DNA of 64,000 bases from Salipaludibacillus neizhouensis (lineage in GTDB: Bacteria; Bacillota; Bacilli; Bacillales; Salisediminibacteriaceae). The DNA lies in NCBI RefSeq assembly GCF_002886185.1, contig NZ_KZ614146.1, positions 501,234 through 565,233 of the forward strand, read 5' to 3'. The notes below the pieces were generated by a model. It did not search any database. It saw only the letters and a list, made by a program, of their open reading frames with translations, and was not told the DNA's origin. Shown piece after piece: positions 45,471 through 54,690 of the stretch (the first letter of the stretch is position 1; each line of letters opens with the position of its first letter). The translations under genes were made by a program, and so were the position numbers.

Positions 45471-47154
45471 ATATTTTGTAAATTCGATGATTTTGTTAAG
45501 CGGTAGTATTCTCTTTCTTTTTTATATTACATTTGGCGGTGACTATGTTTATACCGCTTACTATGAAGAAGAAACGTTTGAAAACAATACATTTATTGCA
45601 ACGGCTGATATTAGTAATCTAACGCATGAAGAAGCAATAGCGGTAGTTGAAACAGAAGTGGAGAATTGGAAGGTATCAGCAGAAGCATCATTTCGATGGT
45701 ATGAACAGGAAGTTAAATCTAATGTGGAATCAATAGATTTTTTTGTGGAAGAATCGGTGACGAATGCTGACATGAACAAAGCATCGTCGTATGATTTAAT
45801 GGCAGAGATTGATGTGACTTATCTTCGTGATAACTTATCTCAGTTCTCTTTTTACTTTCAAGATATGAATCTGGTAAATGAAGAGCAGCTAGAAATAGAG
45901 GTTTTGGAAACTGCAGTGAGTTTACCTAACTCGGAGCTAGAGTTAAATGTGCATGAGTTTTTAAACTCTGATGTTCAAGAGAAGGAAACGGTTCTCTATA
46001 GTGCTACGAGGCAACTTGATTCCCCCTTGTTAGAAGCATGGTCCAATGAGATGCCTGAAATTGTGATAGAAGGTGATAGTCGTTTCTCATTGTCAGAAGT
46101 GTTTGAAGGGCAAAATATTGAATCCACAGAAGGCAACCCCTTATCAATATTAGGTTCAGCAGTTTTTGAAACGCTTTTACACAGTAACTTTCAATTAGTG
46201 GAGCGGCACCAGCCTGAACGTTTAAATGAAGGGATACCACTAGGATTTGATACTCAAGTTGTAATCGGTGAGCAAGACTTGGTATTTGATAACCCTAATC
46301 CGGTCAGTTATGAACTGGAACTTGAGTACGATAATGGCTTATTAACTGTTGAGCTAATAGGGGAGAATCTGCCTTATACAGTCACTGTGGAAATGGAAGA
46401 TGTTCATGATTTAGAACCAAAAACAATTGTTAACTATACAGAACAACTTTCTTCAGGAGGTTCTTCGGTTGAAGAGATGGGTTCAAATGGGACAACTTAC
46501 GATATTGTCAGAACGTTTGATTTCCCAGAAAATGAGTGGCAGGTCGAAGAGTGGATAGCCAATGACTATTATCCACCAGAACATCGAGTGGAGTTGCGAA
46601 ATGTTGACGATCTGAGAGTTACTGAGGAAGAGGAAATGGGCTTAGACGAGTACGGAAATCCTATCGCTGAGAATCCCAATCCGGATGACTACGATTCCGT
46701 CGATGAATTTTTGGATGATTACTATGGTACGGAAACAGGTAATGAAAGCGGATATGGAAGTACGGATGGAACTAATGGTGGAACAAATTCAGGCAGTAAT
46801 GATGATACAGGCTTTGGAACCAATTATGATACGGAATTTGATACAGGTTACGGAAATGATTATGATTACGATACTGATTTTGATTCAGGTTATGGATCTG
46901 GTTCTGATGGATCCAACTCGGGAGGCACAAACCAAAGTCCTGAATCGGATACTCGTTGGTCTGATTTTTGGAGCGGTAACGGAAGTCAAGGAACTAGTGG
47001 AGGAACAGGTCAAAACGGTGTGACTCCTTCTTATGAGAATGATAGTAGTACAGGAGGAAATGGAACAGGGACATCAGAATATCCAAACACCAACAATGGT
47101 GGAAGTAACTTTCCAAGAGAAGATGAGGAAAGGGAGCCGGTTAAAGGGTATTAA
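45460..47154 (+). CDS. Membrane-anchored surface protein with acidic Gly/Ser/Asp-rich tail
   Basis: I do not firmly recognise this 564-residue protein. It has an N-terminal membrane helix (residues 8-28) and a large extracellular region with TADISNLTHEEAIAVVETEVENWK, a pattern seen in VanW/peptidoglycan-binding-type proteins, then a beta-rich part. A low-complexity tail (about residues 410-564) is made of Asp, Gly, Ser, Asn, Thr and Tyr (DYDTDFDSGYGSGSDG). ATG 45460 has GAGGGA upstream. It lies between folC and the pilus genes and may be a surface or pilus-associated protein. Terminator follows. Confidence 0.7.
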   Translation: MKIKYFVNSMILLSGSILFLFYITFGGDYVYTAYYEEETFENNTFIATADISNLTHEEAIAVVETEVENWKVSAEASFRWYEQEVKSNVESIDFFVEESVTNADMNKASSYDLMAEIDVTYLRDNLSQFSFYFQDMNLVNEEQLEIEVLETAVSLPNSELELNVHEFLNSDVQEKETVLYSATRQLDSPLLEAWSNEMPEIVIEGDSRFSLSEVFEGQNIESTEGNPLSILGSAVFETLLHSNFQLVERHQPERLNEGIPLGFDTQVVIGEQDLVFDNPNPVSYELELEYDNGLLTVELIGENLPYTVTVEMEDVHDLEPKTIVNYTEQLSSGGSSVEEMGSNGTTYDIVRTFDFPENEWQVEEWIANDYYPPEHRVELRNVDDLRVTEEEEMGLDEYGNPIAENPNPDDYDSVDEFLDDYYGTETGNESGYGSTDGTNGGTNSGSNDDTGFGTNYDTEFDTGYGNDYDYDTDFDSGYGSGSDGSNSGGTNQSPESDTRWSDFWSGNGSQGTSGGTGQNGVTPSYENDSSTGGNGTGTSEYPNTNNGGSNFPREDEEREPVKGY

Positions 47155-47198
47155 AAACATGCTTTTTCGAAAGCTTTAATAGACCTTTTGATACAGGC

Positions 47199-47231
47199 AG
47201 AAGATGACGTTAAAGTCATCTTCTTTTTTTA
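47199..47231 (+). terminator. Terminator after the surface protein gene
   Basis: AGAAGATGAC (47199-47208) pairs perfectly with GTCATCTTCT (47215-47224), followed by T residues. Confidence 0.9.
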
Positions 47232-47276
47232 ACACCACAATTAAAAAAATTGTGATTTTTAGAGGTTGTTGCATGT

Positions 47277-47416
47277 GAAAAGAGGGCTCGAATCCGCTCT
47301 AGGCGGATGCTTTCCGCGGGCAACGACTTCAGCCTCCGTGGGAAAATTCGGCCATGCTGGGTCTTCAGTAGTTGCTTTCCCGCAAGGAGTCGCAGCCTTC
47401 GCTACTTCGAGCTTTT
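47277..47416. repeat. Dispersed intergenic repeat, family B, copy 2
   Basis: It matches the block at 526-660 (CTCGAATCCGCTCTAGGCGG, CTTTCCGCGGGCAACGACTT, CTTCGCTACTTCGAG). The two copies share the inverted ends CTCGAA/TTCGAG. A small AAGACGCTACGCGTTTT hairpin of the family A type follows at about 47459-47475. Confidence 0.75.
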
Positions 47417-47496
47417 AAAAACTTATGGTTAAGAAAGCAGTTGCTTTTGCTCTAAATAAGACGCTACGCGTTTTATTATACGGATACGAATTGAAT

Positions 47497-49008
47497 TTAT
47501 TGTTCTCTAATAGGAGAGGTATCAATAATTAACTTATCAATATTTACTATTTCTTCTCCTTGAGAAGGTGGGAAGAATGGGAGAAGACTTTCGTTTTCAA
47601 TTTCTTCAAATGTAACTTGACTTCCTCCACTTGCATCAAAACTGTTACTAATAATTCTTCCCTTCAGAGCGCCTCCCCCTCCCATAGAGAAATGAGCATT
47701 TGGCGCATAGAAAACACGTGTTTTATTGTCGGATCCGCCAGAAATATTAATACTCGTTCCCCCAGTTAGAATATTACCTTGAAATCCTCCCCCTCCAGAT
47801 AAAGATATATTAGTATCTTCTCCGTAAAATGAAGCAAATATTTTTTGTGCACCACCTAAAGTCAATGACTTTGGCTGAGAGGGATTATTAGAGGATTGGA
47901 GAAACAATTGGAGTTGATCACTATTGCCGTTATTATTAATGGTACTTCCTGAACCCATTGTGATTCCAGCAGTGATATACATTTTTAAAGAACCGTTTCC
48001 TTTTATATTTAAGTGACCATTTGGAATATTAAGATGATCAACTACAATAACTTTATTAGAATCCCCGATATCTATCGTTACATTTCTATTTGAATTTATT
48101 TTAATCTCGGGTATATAGAAATCTTGATCTAATACAAACTCATAATTATTTGCTACGTAACTAGTGATAAGAAGACTCCCGTCGTTTATGACTAAATGAT
48201 GATTATTTCCGTTATCATCTAATTGTAAATTGGAAGCCTTAGGAAGCGCTTCAGGATAGGTTGGAAAAGGAGGCAAGTCGTATACCATTTCTCTCGGAAT
48301 ATTTCCTACCTTTGAATAATCTAAATTATAGTTTGATGGTTTCTTAATTGAACCATTGATATCACTAACTCCGGTGCCTACCAAGATATTTCCGGATACT
48401 GAAGACCCCCAATCTAGTTCTATTGTCTTTTCTGCATTGGAGTTTGTTGCAATACTCCCTTGAATAGGAATACTTGTATATATAGATTGATTGGAAAAAA
48501 CAGCTACATCATCTAAAAATTCCACTGTAGATCCTTGATCTTTTTCTATCCAGTTTATAGTAATGTCTTTAGTTACTTCTCGAGAACGATTGTCAATGGT
48601 GCCTTTTGAATAAATAGAATACGTGTGTGTATTATCTTCTTGTTCAATTCTAGAAACAATCGTGTCAGAAATAGTTTCGAGTTTTTCAAAATTGTTTACG
48701 GAAATAAAATCATCAAGGGATATAGAATCTTCAAACTGCAGGAAAAATGCATTTTTAGAATTGGTTTCTTTGTAGGCTTTGATTATTGCCTCTTCAATCT
48801 CTTGCATCCTTACATTTATTCCTGCCTCCGCAATGTAATAAGAGGATTGATGATCGCGTTCTCCAGTTGTTAAAGTTAGATTCGAAGATGTTACGCCTAT
48901 GACACCTAATGTTAATACAGAAAAAATCATGACTAACAGCAATACCAAAACCAAAGCCATGCCATTTTCATTATTTAATTTCTTAGTTGATAGAAATTTA
49001 TGTATCAT
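47497..49008 (-). CDS. PilX-like pilus assembly protein
   Basis: A 503-residue protein with an N-terminal hydrophobic pilin-type helix (ENGMALVLVLLLVMIFSVLTL) and the PilX-type AEAGIN signature at its end. It lacks the usual FTLIE sequence. The long C-terminal part is Ser/Gly/Asn-rich with repeated short beta turns (GNGSLKMYITAGITMGSGS, SLSGGGGFQGNILTGG), suggesting a beta-solenoid displayed at the pilus tip. ATG 49008 has CGGAGG 7 bases upstream. It is the last gene of a three-gene minus-strand operon with two prepilin-like proteins. Confidence 0.8.
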   Translation of the reverse strand: MIHKFLSTKKLNNENGMALVLVLLLVMIFSVLTLGVIGVTSSNLTLTTGERDHQSSYYIAEAGINVRMQEIEEAIIKAYKETNSKNAFFLQFEDSISLDDFISVNNFEKLETISDTIVSRIEQEDNTHTYSIYSKGTIDNRSREVTKDITINWIEKDQGSTVEFLDDVAVFSNQSIYTSIPIQGSIATNSNAEKTIELDWGSSVSGNILVGTGVSDINGSIKKPSNYNLDYSKVGNIPREMVYDLPPFPTYPEALPKASNLQLDDNGNNHHLVINDGSLLITSYVANNYEFVLDQDFYIPEIKINSNRNVTIDIGDSNKVIVVDHLNIPNGHLNIKGNGSLKMYITAGITMGSGSTINNNGNSDQLQLFLQSSNNPSQPKSLTLGGAQKIFASFYGEDTNISLSGGGGFQGNILTGGTSINISGGSDNKTRVFYAPNAHFSMGGGGALKGRIISNSFDASGGSQVTFEEIENESLLPFFPPSQGEEIVNIDKLIIDTSPIREQ

Positions 49009-49022
49009 AGAAAATCCTCCGT

Positions 49023-49478
49023 TCAATTCCTAATATAAATAGAAGATGAGATGGTCGTTGATTGTCCGTTCGTCGGTGAGAAACTTTCTATCGTTATCTT
49101 TGTTTTTTCGATATGATCCTCATCGGGATGTGCAGTAAACATTTTTATGTTGTCAACGAGCTTGTTCTTATCCTCATCCACAGTTTCCCAAATCGTACTT
49201 GATCCTGCCTCAAAATAAATCCATTCCTCATTATTCAGATAGATTGCATCATCTTTTGTAGTTATCTGAGAACCATCTGCAGACCTTATCTTCCGTTGAA
49301 TATCATTCATTGCATATCTAACGTCAGCCTGACTGTCTACGTGTTCTGTTTGATTCATGAACTGATTTTGTCCGAATAGTTGAATAGAAGTAACGATTAA
49401 AAGAATCATAGATAAGAGAGAGACGGAAACCAGCAGCTCAATCAGACTTAAACCTCTGTCATTTTTCAGAATAGACAT
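49023..49478 (-). CDS. Prepilin-type minor pilin, PilW-like
   Basis: A 151-residue protein with a type IV prepilin leader (KNDRG before LSLIELLVSVSLLSM), cleaved by the prepilin peptidase after Gly and methylated at Leu. A single N-terminal helix is followed by a soluble domain. GGGAGG precedes two tandem ATG codons (49481, 49478). I use the second for spacing. The start overlaps the stop of the PilV-like gene. Confidence 0.82.
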   Translation of the reverse strand: MSILKNDRGLSLIELLVSVSLLSMILLIVTSIQLFGQNQFMNQTEHVDSQADVRYAMNDIQRKIRSADGSQITTKDDAIYLNNEEWIYFEAGSSTIWETVDEDKNKLVDNIKMFTAHPDEDHIEKTKITIESFSPTNGQSTTISSSIYIRN

Positions 49479-49927
49479 CATTCGCCCTCCCAATATAAAA
49501 TGGTTTCCATATAAGTATCAAATCTATCATAAGGATAAACTTCAGATACACCGACAATTAAGGAAATCAAACCTTCTTGCGCTTCATTCTTTTCTAATTT
49601 AATGGTTATATATTCTCCGTCTATTACTTTGTAACCAGCGTAAGTGTCTTCATTACTAGTTATTTCGGTAAAACCTTCTGCTGTCAGTTGAGCGGATACT
49701 TGGTCAAACGGAATAGTTTTAGAATAGTACGTCACTGTTTCTATATATTCCTGAACAATATACGTTTCATCAAGAATAGTATCCGATACTTGAATCGACT
49801 TAGCAGATTGGATGAACAATCCTGATATAGGAATAATGACAATAGCGAGAATAGTGAGAGATATGAGAACTTCAAGTAAACTTAATCCCTTTTGCGAGAC
49901 TAAATTTTTTATTATGAAAGGTACCAT
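49478..49927 (-). CDS. Prepilin-type minor pilin, PilV-like
   Basis: A 149-residue protein with leader SQKG before LSLLEVLISLTILAIV, the PilV/GspI-type minor pilin pattern (E at position 5 of the mature helix). It is the first gene of the minus-strand minor pilin operon, divergent from pilB across 235 bases that should contain both promoters. AGGTGGTGA precedes the start. Confidence 0.82.
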   Translation of the reverse strand: MVPFIIKNLVSQKGLSLLEVLISLTILAIVIIPISGLFIQSAKSIQVSDTILDETYIVQEYIETVTYYSKTIPFDQVSAQLTAEGFTEITSNEDTYAGYKVIDGEYITIKLEKNEAQEGLISLIVGVSEVYPYDRFDTYMETILYWEGE

Positions 49928-50162
49928 TTTTATGTCACCACCTGTATAATTATCAGTTAATTAAAATGTGATCTCTTTTAAGTTCTAAATTTAGACATAT
50001 TTTTTGTGAAAACAACTGTATTTAGTCCTATTATACATTATAATGAGTATACAGATAGCTACATTTACCTGTATGGGAAATAGTTATTTTTTCACTATTA
50101 TGTTCACTATAGTGGATACAATTGGTAAAAAGTAGTATTTTTGTTGGAATGGGTGAAGGTAG

Positions 50163-51593
50163 TTGAAAAAAACACGTAAAAGATTAGGAGATTTATTAGT
50201 AGATTCAGGTCTCATCACCAGTGAACAGCTTGAAGAAACGTTAAGTCAAAAATCGAGTAACCAAAAACTTGGAGATTCTTTGCTGCAGCAAGGGTTTATT
50301 ACAGAACAGCAGTTAATCGAAGTATTAGAATTTCAACTAGGAATCCCGCATGTCAGTTTATACAGGTACCCTATTGATCAGAAAATGGTTTCACTTATCC
50401 CAAAGGAAATGGCTATGAGAAATTATATCATGCCTTTGAAATTGGAGGGCGATAAATTATTTATTGCCATGGCGGATCCAATGGATTATTTTACGATAGA
50501 CGACATCAGGTTATCAACCGGATTTCAAGTAGAAGTTGCAATTGCTACAAAAGACGACATTATTCGTACGATTAATAAATACTATGATCTTGATGACTCT
50601 GTTGAAAACATGTTAGGGGAAGAATTCAATCCCGAACAGCAAGAGGAGGAGTCAATTGCCGAAGAAGATTCTCCGATGGTGAAGCTTGTAAATCAGTTAC
50701 TCCTTCGGGCTATACAAGAGAGAGCCAGTGATATTCATGTGGACCCTCAGGAAGATAAGGTGAACATTCGATATCGTATTGATGGTGTGCTAAGAACCGA
50801 ACGGAATTTACCTAAACATATGCAAAGCATGTTAATTGCGAGAATTAAAATCATGGCTAATCTAGATATTACAGAATCGCGCGTCCCTCAAGATGGGAGA
50901 ATCAAGATGAACGTTGAATTTCATCCTGTCGACTTAAGAATATCGTCACTGCCAACTGTTTATGGTGAAAAAGTAGTGATGAGGATACTAGACTTGGGAA
51001 ACGCCATAAATGATTTGAATAAACTAGGATTCAGTCCTACGCATCATGAGAAGTTTAAAGATCTTTTGAAGGAGCCTAATGGAATCATCTTGATAACAGG
51101 TCCAACAGGTTCCGGGAAATCATCCACGTTATACGCGGGCTTGAACGATTTAAACAGTGATCAGGTAAATATTATTACTGTAGAAGACCCTGTGGAATAT
51201 CAAATTGAGGGGATTAATCAACTCCAAGTAAATACCAAAGTAGGCATGACATTTGCTAATGGACTCAGATCAATTTTAAGACAGGATCCCGATATAATTA
51301 TGGTCGGTGAAATTAGAGATTCTGAAACAGCAGAAATTGCGGTAAGAGCTTCATTGACTGGCCATCTTGTTCTAAGCACGATTCATACGAATGATGCGAT
51401 CAGCACCGTCAATCGACTAATCGATATGAAAATTGAACCGTTTCTATTGGCATCGTCTCTGTCTGGTATCATTTCACAGAGACTCGTTCGAAAAATCTGT
51501 CGCGATTGCAAAGGTACAAGAGAAGTAACAAAACGGGAAGCGGATATTTTCCAGCGACATGACCGGGTATCGCGGAAGATTAGCTATTCATGA
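50163..51593 (+). CDS. pilB: Type IV pilus assembly ATPase PilB, frameshifted and internally deleted
   Basis: The reading frame encodes 476 residues of the extension ATPase (GspE/PilB family). The N-terminal MshEN-type domains (LGDLLVDSGLITSEQLEETL) are followed by the ATPase core with Walker A GPTGSGKSST from residue 313, the Asp box VEDPVEYQ, and Walker B DPDIIMVGEIRD. The first zinc pair is Cys446/Cys449 (KICRDCKG). After FQRH the frame is lost and 10 unrelated residues follow. The second CxxC pair expected just before TGYRGR is absent, so a deletion of about 45-60 bases, not a multiple of three, is likely. The TTG start has a moderate ribosome binding site. Function is doubtful. Confidence 0.85.
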   Translation: MKKTRKRLGDLLVDSGLITSEQLEETLSQKSSNQKLGDSLLQQGFITEQQLIEVLEFQLGIPHVSLYRYPIDQKMVSLIPKEMAMRNYIMPLKLEGDKLFIAMADPMDYFTIDDIRLSTGFQVEVAIATKDDIIRTINKYYDLDDSVENMLGEEFNPEQQEEESIAEEDSPMVKLVNQLLLRAIQERASDIHVDPQEDKVNIRYRIDGVLRTERNLPKHMQSMLIARIKIMANLDITESRVPQDGRIKMNVEFHPVDLRISSLPTVYGEKVVMRILDLGNAINDLNKLGFSPTHHEKFKDLLKEPNGIILITGPTGSGKSSTLYAGLNDLNSDQVNIITVEDPVEYQIEGINQLQVNTKVGMTFANGLRSILRQDPDIIMVGEIRDSETAEIAVRASLTGHLVLSTIHTNDAISTVNRLIDMKIEPFLLASSLSGIISQRLVRKICRDCKGTREVTKREADIFQRHDRVSRKISYS

Positions 51594-51771
51594 AGTTTTG
51601 ACCTTAGACGATACGATTAAAAATATGATAATGAACGAAAAAACAGGCTCGGAAATTAGAGATTATGCACACTCAATGGGAATGAATTTCCTCATTGATG
51701 ATGGACTTTATAAAATCAAACAAGGTATAACCACCACCGAAGAAGTTTTACGAGTGGCAACAGATAAGTAG
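51559..51771 (+). pseudogene. pilB: C-terminal fragment of pilB in a shifted frame
   Basis: The 70 codons from MTGYRGRLAIHEVLTLDDT to the stop are the normal C-terminal end of PilB/GspE ATPases, read one frame away from the main pilB frame and overlapping it by 35 bases. It begins at an ATG, but there is no ribosome binding site of note. It shows that pilB was once continuous. Whether it is made separately is unknown. Confidence 0.85.
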
Positions 51772-51779
51772 GTGAAACA

Positions 51780-52820
51780 TTGAAAGAAAAAATAGATTTA
51801 TTACTTGAAAAAGCAGTGAATGTTCAGGCATCTGACCTACATTTAACAATTGGTATGCCACCGATATTTCGTATACATGGTGACTTGGTAAAGGTAGATG
51901 AAGACAAGATATCGCCAGAAGAAATGATCGGAATCACGGAAGCACTGCTTCCTAGCAGTCACTTAAAGGTTTTGAAAGAAAAAGGAGAAGTCGATTTTTC
52001 CTATGGTATTCCGCAAGTGTCACGATTTCGAATTAATGCTTATTATCAACGATCTCACGTGAGTTTTGCGATTCGAATTATTCCAATGGGAGTTCCTAGT
52101 CTCGAAGATTTACAGCTTCCGCAATTACTAAACAAAATTGCGGAAAAAAAGCAAGGTCTTGTGCTTGTTACTGGTCCAACGGGTAGTGGGAAATCCACTA
52201 CTCTAGCAGCGATGTTGAAGTACATTAACCACTCGTTTAAAAAACATATTATTACGCTGGAAGATCCAATTGAGTATTTACACAAACATGATAATAGTAT
52301 TGTGGACCAACGGGAAGTTGGTTTTGATACAAAAACGTTTGCGAATGGTCTTCGGGCAGCTTTAAGACAAGATCCGGATGTCATTCTTGTCGGAGAAATG
52401 AGAGATTTAGAAACGATTTCTACCGCTATTACAGCTGCTGAAACAGGTCACTTAGTCTTAGCAACCTTACACACGTCAAGTGCACCGGCGACAATTGATC
52501 GAATTATCGATGTGTTTCCATCTGAACAGCAAGCGCAAATTAGAATTCAACTTGCCTCCGTTTTGACTGCGATTATTTCACAACGGTTATTTCCTTCTAC
52601 TAATCATCGCAGCAGAAGGGCAGCTACTGAAATTCTTGTGAATAATTCCGCGATTGCAAATATGATCCGGAATGAAAAAATTCACCAGATTTATAATGTC
52701 ATGCAGACAAGTCGCAGTGAGGGTATGCACACACTTGAGATGTCACTTCGAGAACTACTTAGGCGGAACGAGGTAAGTCACGAAGAGGTTGCTCCGTACT
52801 TACAAGAGAGGGATTCCTAA
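51780..52820 (+). CDS. pilT: Twitching motility / pilus retraction ATPase PilT
   Basis: A 346-residue PilT-family ATPase that depolymerises the pilus. Family motifs are DLHLTIGMPPIFRIHG at the N-terminus, Walker A GPTGSGKSTTLA, the Asp box ITLEDPIEYLH, Walker B QDPDVILVGEMRDLET and the His box TGHLVLATLHT. The AIRNLIREKEI-like PilT element reads ANMIRNEKIHQI here. TTG start behind AGGTGAA. It lies 8 bases after the pilB tail and its stop overlaps the pilC start. Confidence 0.93.
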   Translation: MKEKIDLLLEKAVNVQASDLHLTIGMPPIFRIHGDLVKVDEDKISPEEMIGITEALLPSSHLKVLKEKGEVDFSYGIPQVSRFRINAYYQRSHVSFAIRIIPMGVPSLEDLQLPQLLNKIAEKKQGLVLVTGPTGSGKSTTLAAMLKYINHSFKKHIITLEDPIEYLHKHDNSIVDQREVGFDTKTFANGLRAALRQDPDVILVGEMRDLETISTAITAAETGHLVLATLHTSSAPATIDRIIDVFPSEQQAQIRIQLASVLTAIISQRLFPSTNHRSRRAATEILVNNSAIANMIRNEKIHQIYNVMQTSRSEGMHTLEMSLRELLRRNEVSHEEVAPYLQERDS

Positions 52821-54025
52821 TGGCTCAATTTAAATACGAAGGCAAACTGAAAAATGGAACAAAGAAGCAAGGGGTTGTCCTAGGTCAAACGCGGCGGCAA
52901 GCCATTCAAAAGCTACGGGCACAAGGAGTCGCACAAGCTTCTCTTACAGAAGTGGCGCCTTCGTTATTAAATAAAGAGATTTCACTTGGTAATCCGGTTA
53001 AATTACAGGATTTTGTATTGTTTTTAAGGCAGTTTGCTACATTACTCAAATCAGGTGTTTCTCTCTTGGACACGACAATGATCTTGTCGAAGCAGACAGA
53101 AAGTAAAGTTTTAGGACGAGCGCTTGCACAAATAGCCGATGAATTATTAACAGGAAAAGCATTCTCGGACTCAGCCTCGGAACATAAAAAAGTGTTTCCG
53201 CCTATTTTCCTTAATATGGTTCGTGCAGGTGAAGTAAGTGGGTCATTAGATGAAACGTTAGAGCAACTTGCTTTGCAGTTTGAAAAACAGCATGAAACAA
53301 GGCAAAAAGTAAAAGCGGCTTTAGCTTATCCTGCTATTGTGGGAGTGGTTGCCATCGGTGTGGTAATCTTTCTTCTTTCATCTGTTGTCCCAACTTTTGC
53401 AAGTATGTTGAGTGATGTCGGGGGAGAACTGCCGGCTATTACCCTATTTGTATTAGGGGCAAGTGATTTTGTGTCTGGATTTTGGTGGTTGCTGATCTTA
53501 TTACTAGTTATGTTAATTGTTGGTCTATGGGCTGTTCAACAAACTCCCAAAACGAAATATTACTATGACTATGCCCTGTTAAAAATGCCGATTTTTGGTT
53601 CGCTATTGCAAAAAGCGGCGTTAGCTAGAATGTCTAGAACTCTTAGTACATTATTCTATAGCTCTGTTCCAGTATTACAATCGATGCAAATTGTTGAAAA
53701 GGTAGTCGAGAATGAAGTGATTTCCCAATCTTTGAAACAGTCACGGGAAGCGTTGGAAAGAGGACAAAAACTAACGACTCCAATGAAAGAGCACTGGGTA
53801 TATCCGCCTTTAGTGATTCAGATGATCTCGATAGGCGAGGAAACAGGAGCATTGGATGATATGTTAGCAAAAATTGCAGATTTCTATGAGAAAGAAGTAG
53901 AATATGCAACGGACAAATTAAAAGCATTAATTGAACCGGTAATGATTATTTTATTAGCGGTCGTCGTAGGAACAATCGTTATTTCGATTATGGTGCCGAT
54001 GTTCCAAATTTATTCAGAAATATAA
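52820..54025 (+). CDS. pilC: Type IV pilus inner membrane platform protein PilC
   Basis: A 401-residue GspF/PilC family protein with two GspF domains and three membrane helices (about residues 165-195, 215-235 and 370-395). VLFLRQFATLLKSGVSLLD and LSRALAQ-like cytoplasmic motifs fit, and the second domain repeats them (ARMSRTLSTLFYSSVPVLQ). It anchors the assembly ATPases. The start overlaps the pilT stop by one base (TAATG). Confidence 0.93.
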   Translation: MAQFKYEGKLKNGTKKQGVVLGQTRRQAIQKLRAQGVAQASLTEVAPSLLNKEISLGNPVKLQDFVLFLRQFATLLKSGVSLLDTTMILSKQTESKVLGRALAQIADELLTGKAFSDSASEHKKVFPPIFLNMVRAGEVSGSLDETLEQLALQFEKQHETRQKVKAALAYPAIVGVVAIGVVIFLLSSVVPTFASMLSDVGGELPAITLFVLGASDFVSGFWWLLILLLVMLIVGLWAVQQTPKTKYYYDYALLKMPIFGSLLQKAALARMSRTLSTLFYSSVPVLQSMQIVEKVVENEVISQSLKQSREALERGQKLTTPMKEHWVYPPLVIQMISIGEETGALDDMLAKIADFYEKEVEYATDKLKALIEPVMIILLAVVVGTIVISIMVPMFQIYSEI

Positions 54026-54147
54026 ATGAGATAGCAAAGGACGCGATGAAAGATGATCGATTCATATGGGTACTTGGATCATCAGGAGTGAGTAGTGCAA
54101 CCGGCCTTCTCTATAAATAAAAGATTAAAAAAGAGGAGAGAAAAAAC

Positions 54148-54564
54148 ATGATTAAAAAGCTAAGAAAAATGTTGAAGAATGAAGATGGGCTTACGCTTAT
54201 TGAATTATTGGTTGTTGTTGTAATTTTGGGGATTATTGCTGCAATTGCGATTCCTAGTGTAGGTGGGTTGATTGATAATTCTAGACAGGATGCTCATGTT
54301 GCTAACGCTCAGACAATGGTTAGTTCTGCAAGACTATATCAGGCATCTAATCCAGATGCAACAAGTGTTACTCTTTTAGAGTTACAAGAAGGAGGCTATA
54401 TTGAAAGTATGGAAGATCCAGACGGCGGAGATTATACTGATGCCAGTTCTGTTACCTTTGACACTAATACTGCTGGGGACCATACAGTTACTTTAGCAAA
54501 TTCTGATGGTACAATTTTTAACGGTGTAGCACGATCTAACTTAAGTAGAGATGAAATTCAATAA
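54148..54564 (+). CDS. Major type IV pilin
   Basis: A 138-residue prepilin. The leader KNEDG precedes the helix LTLIELLVVVVILGIIAAIA, with Glu5 of the mature protein. The soluble part is small, acidic and rich in Asp, Ser and Thr (DPDGGDYTDASSVTFDTN), in line with a salt or alkaline environment. AGAGGAGA lies upstream. A hairpin right after the stop may favour a separate abundant mRNA. No disulphide cysteines are present. Confidence 0.92.
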   Translation: MIKKLRKMLKNEDGLTLIELLVVVVILGIIAAIAIPSVGGLIDNSRQDAHVANAQTMVSSARLYQASNPDATSVTLLELQEGGYIESMEDPDGGDYTDASSVTFDTNTAGDHTVTLANSDGTIFNGVARSNLSRDEIQ

Positions 54565-54596
54565 ATAGTTCCTTGTAATGTGCAAACACCTATGCC

Positions 54597-54630
54597 ATCC
54601 CCCACTCTTGTGGGGGACATTTCTTTATAA
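54597..54630 (+). terminator. Partial terminator or processing hairpin after the pilin gene
   Basis: TCCCCCAC pairs with GTGGGGGA around TCTT and is followed by ATTTCTTT. The T tract is interrupted, so read-through into pilD is expected and the pilin mRNA would be enriched over downstream genes. Confidence 0.65.
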
Positions 54631-54690
54631 TGAACTTCAAAAGTTAAAACATAGAAAACTTTAGATTTAAATATGAAAGGAAGCATGTTC

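Noticed and set aside
46685-47023. Methionine-rich frame of 112 codons in the low-complexity tail
   Set aside because: It is an alternative reading of repetitive GAT/GGA DNA; it has no start signal of its own.
51559-51771. Separate small gene encoding a stand-alone protein
   Set aside because: The sequence is exactly the C-terminal end of PilB ATPases, so it is treated as the broken tail of pilB.
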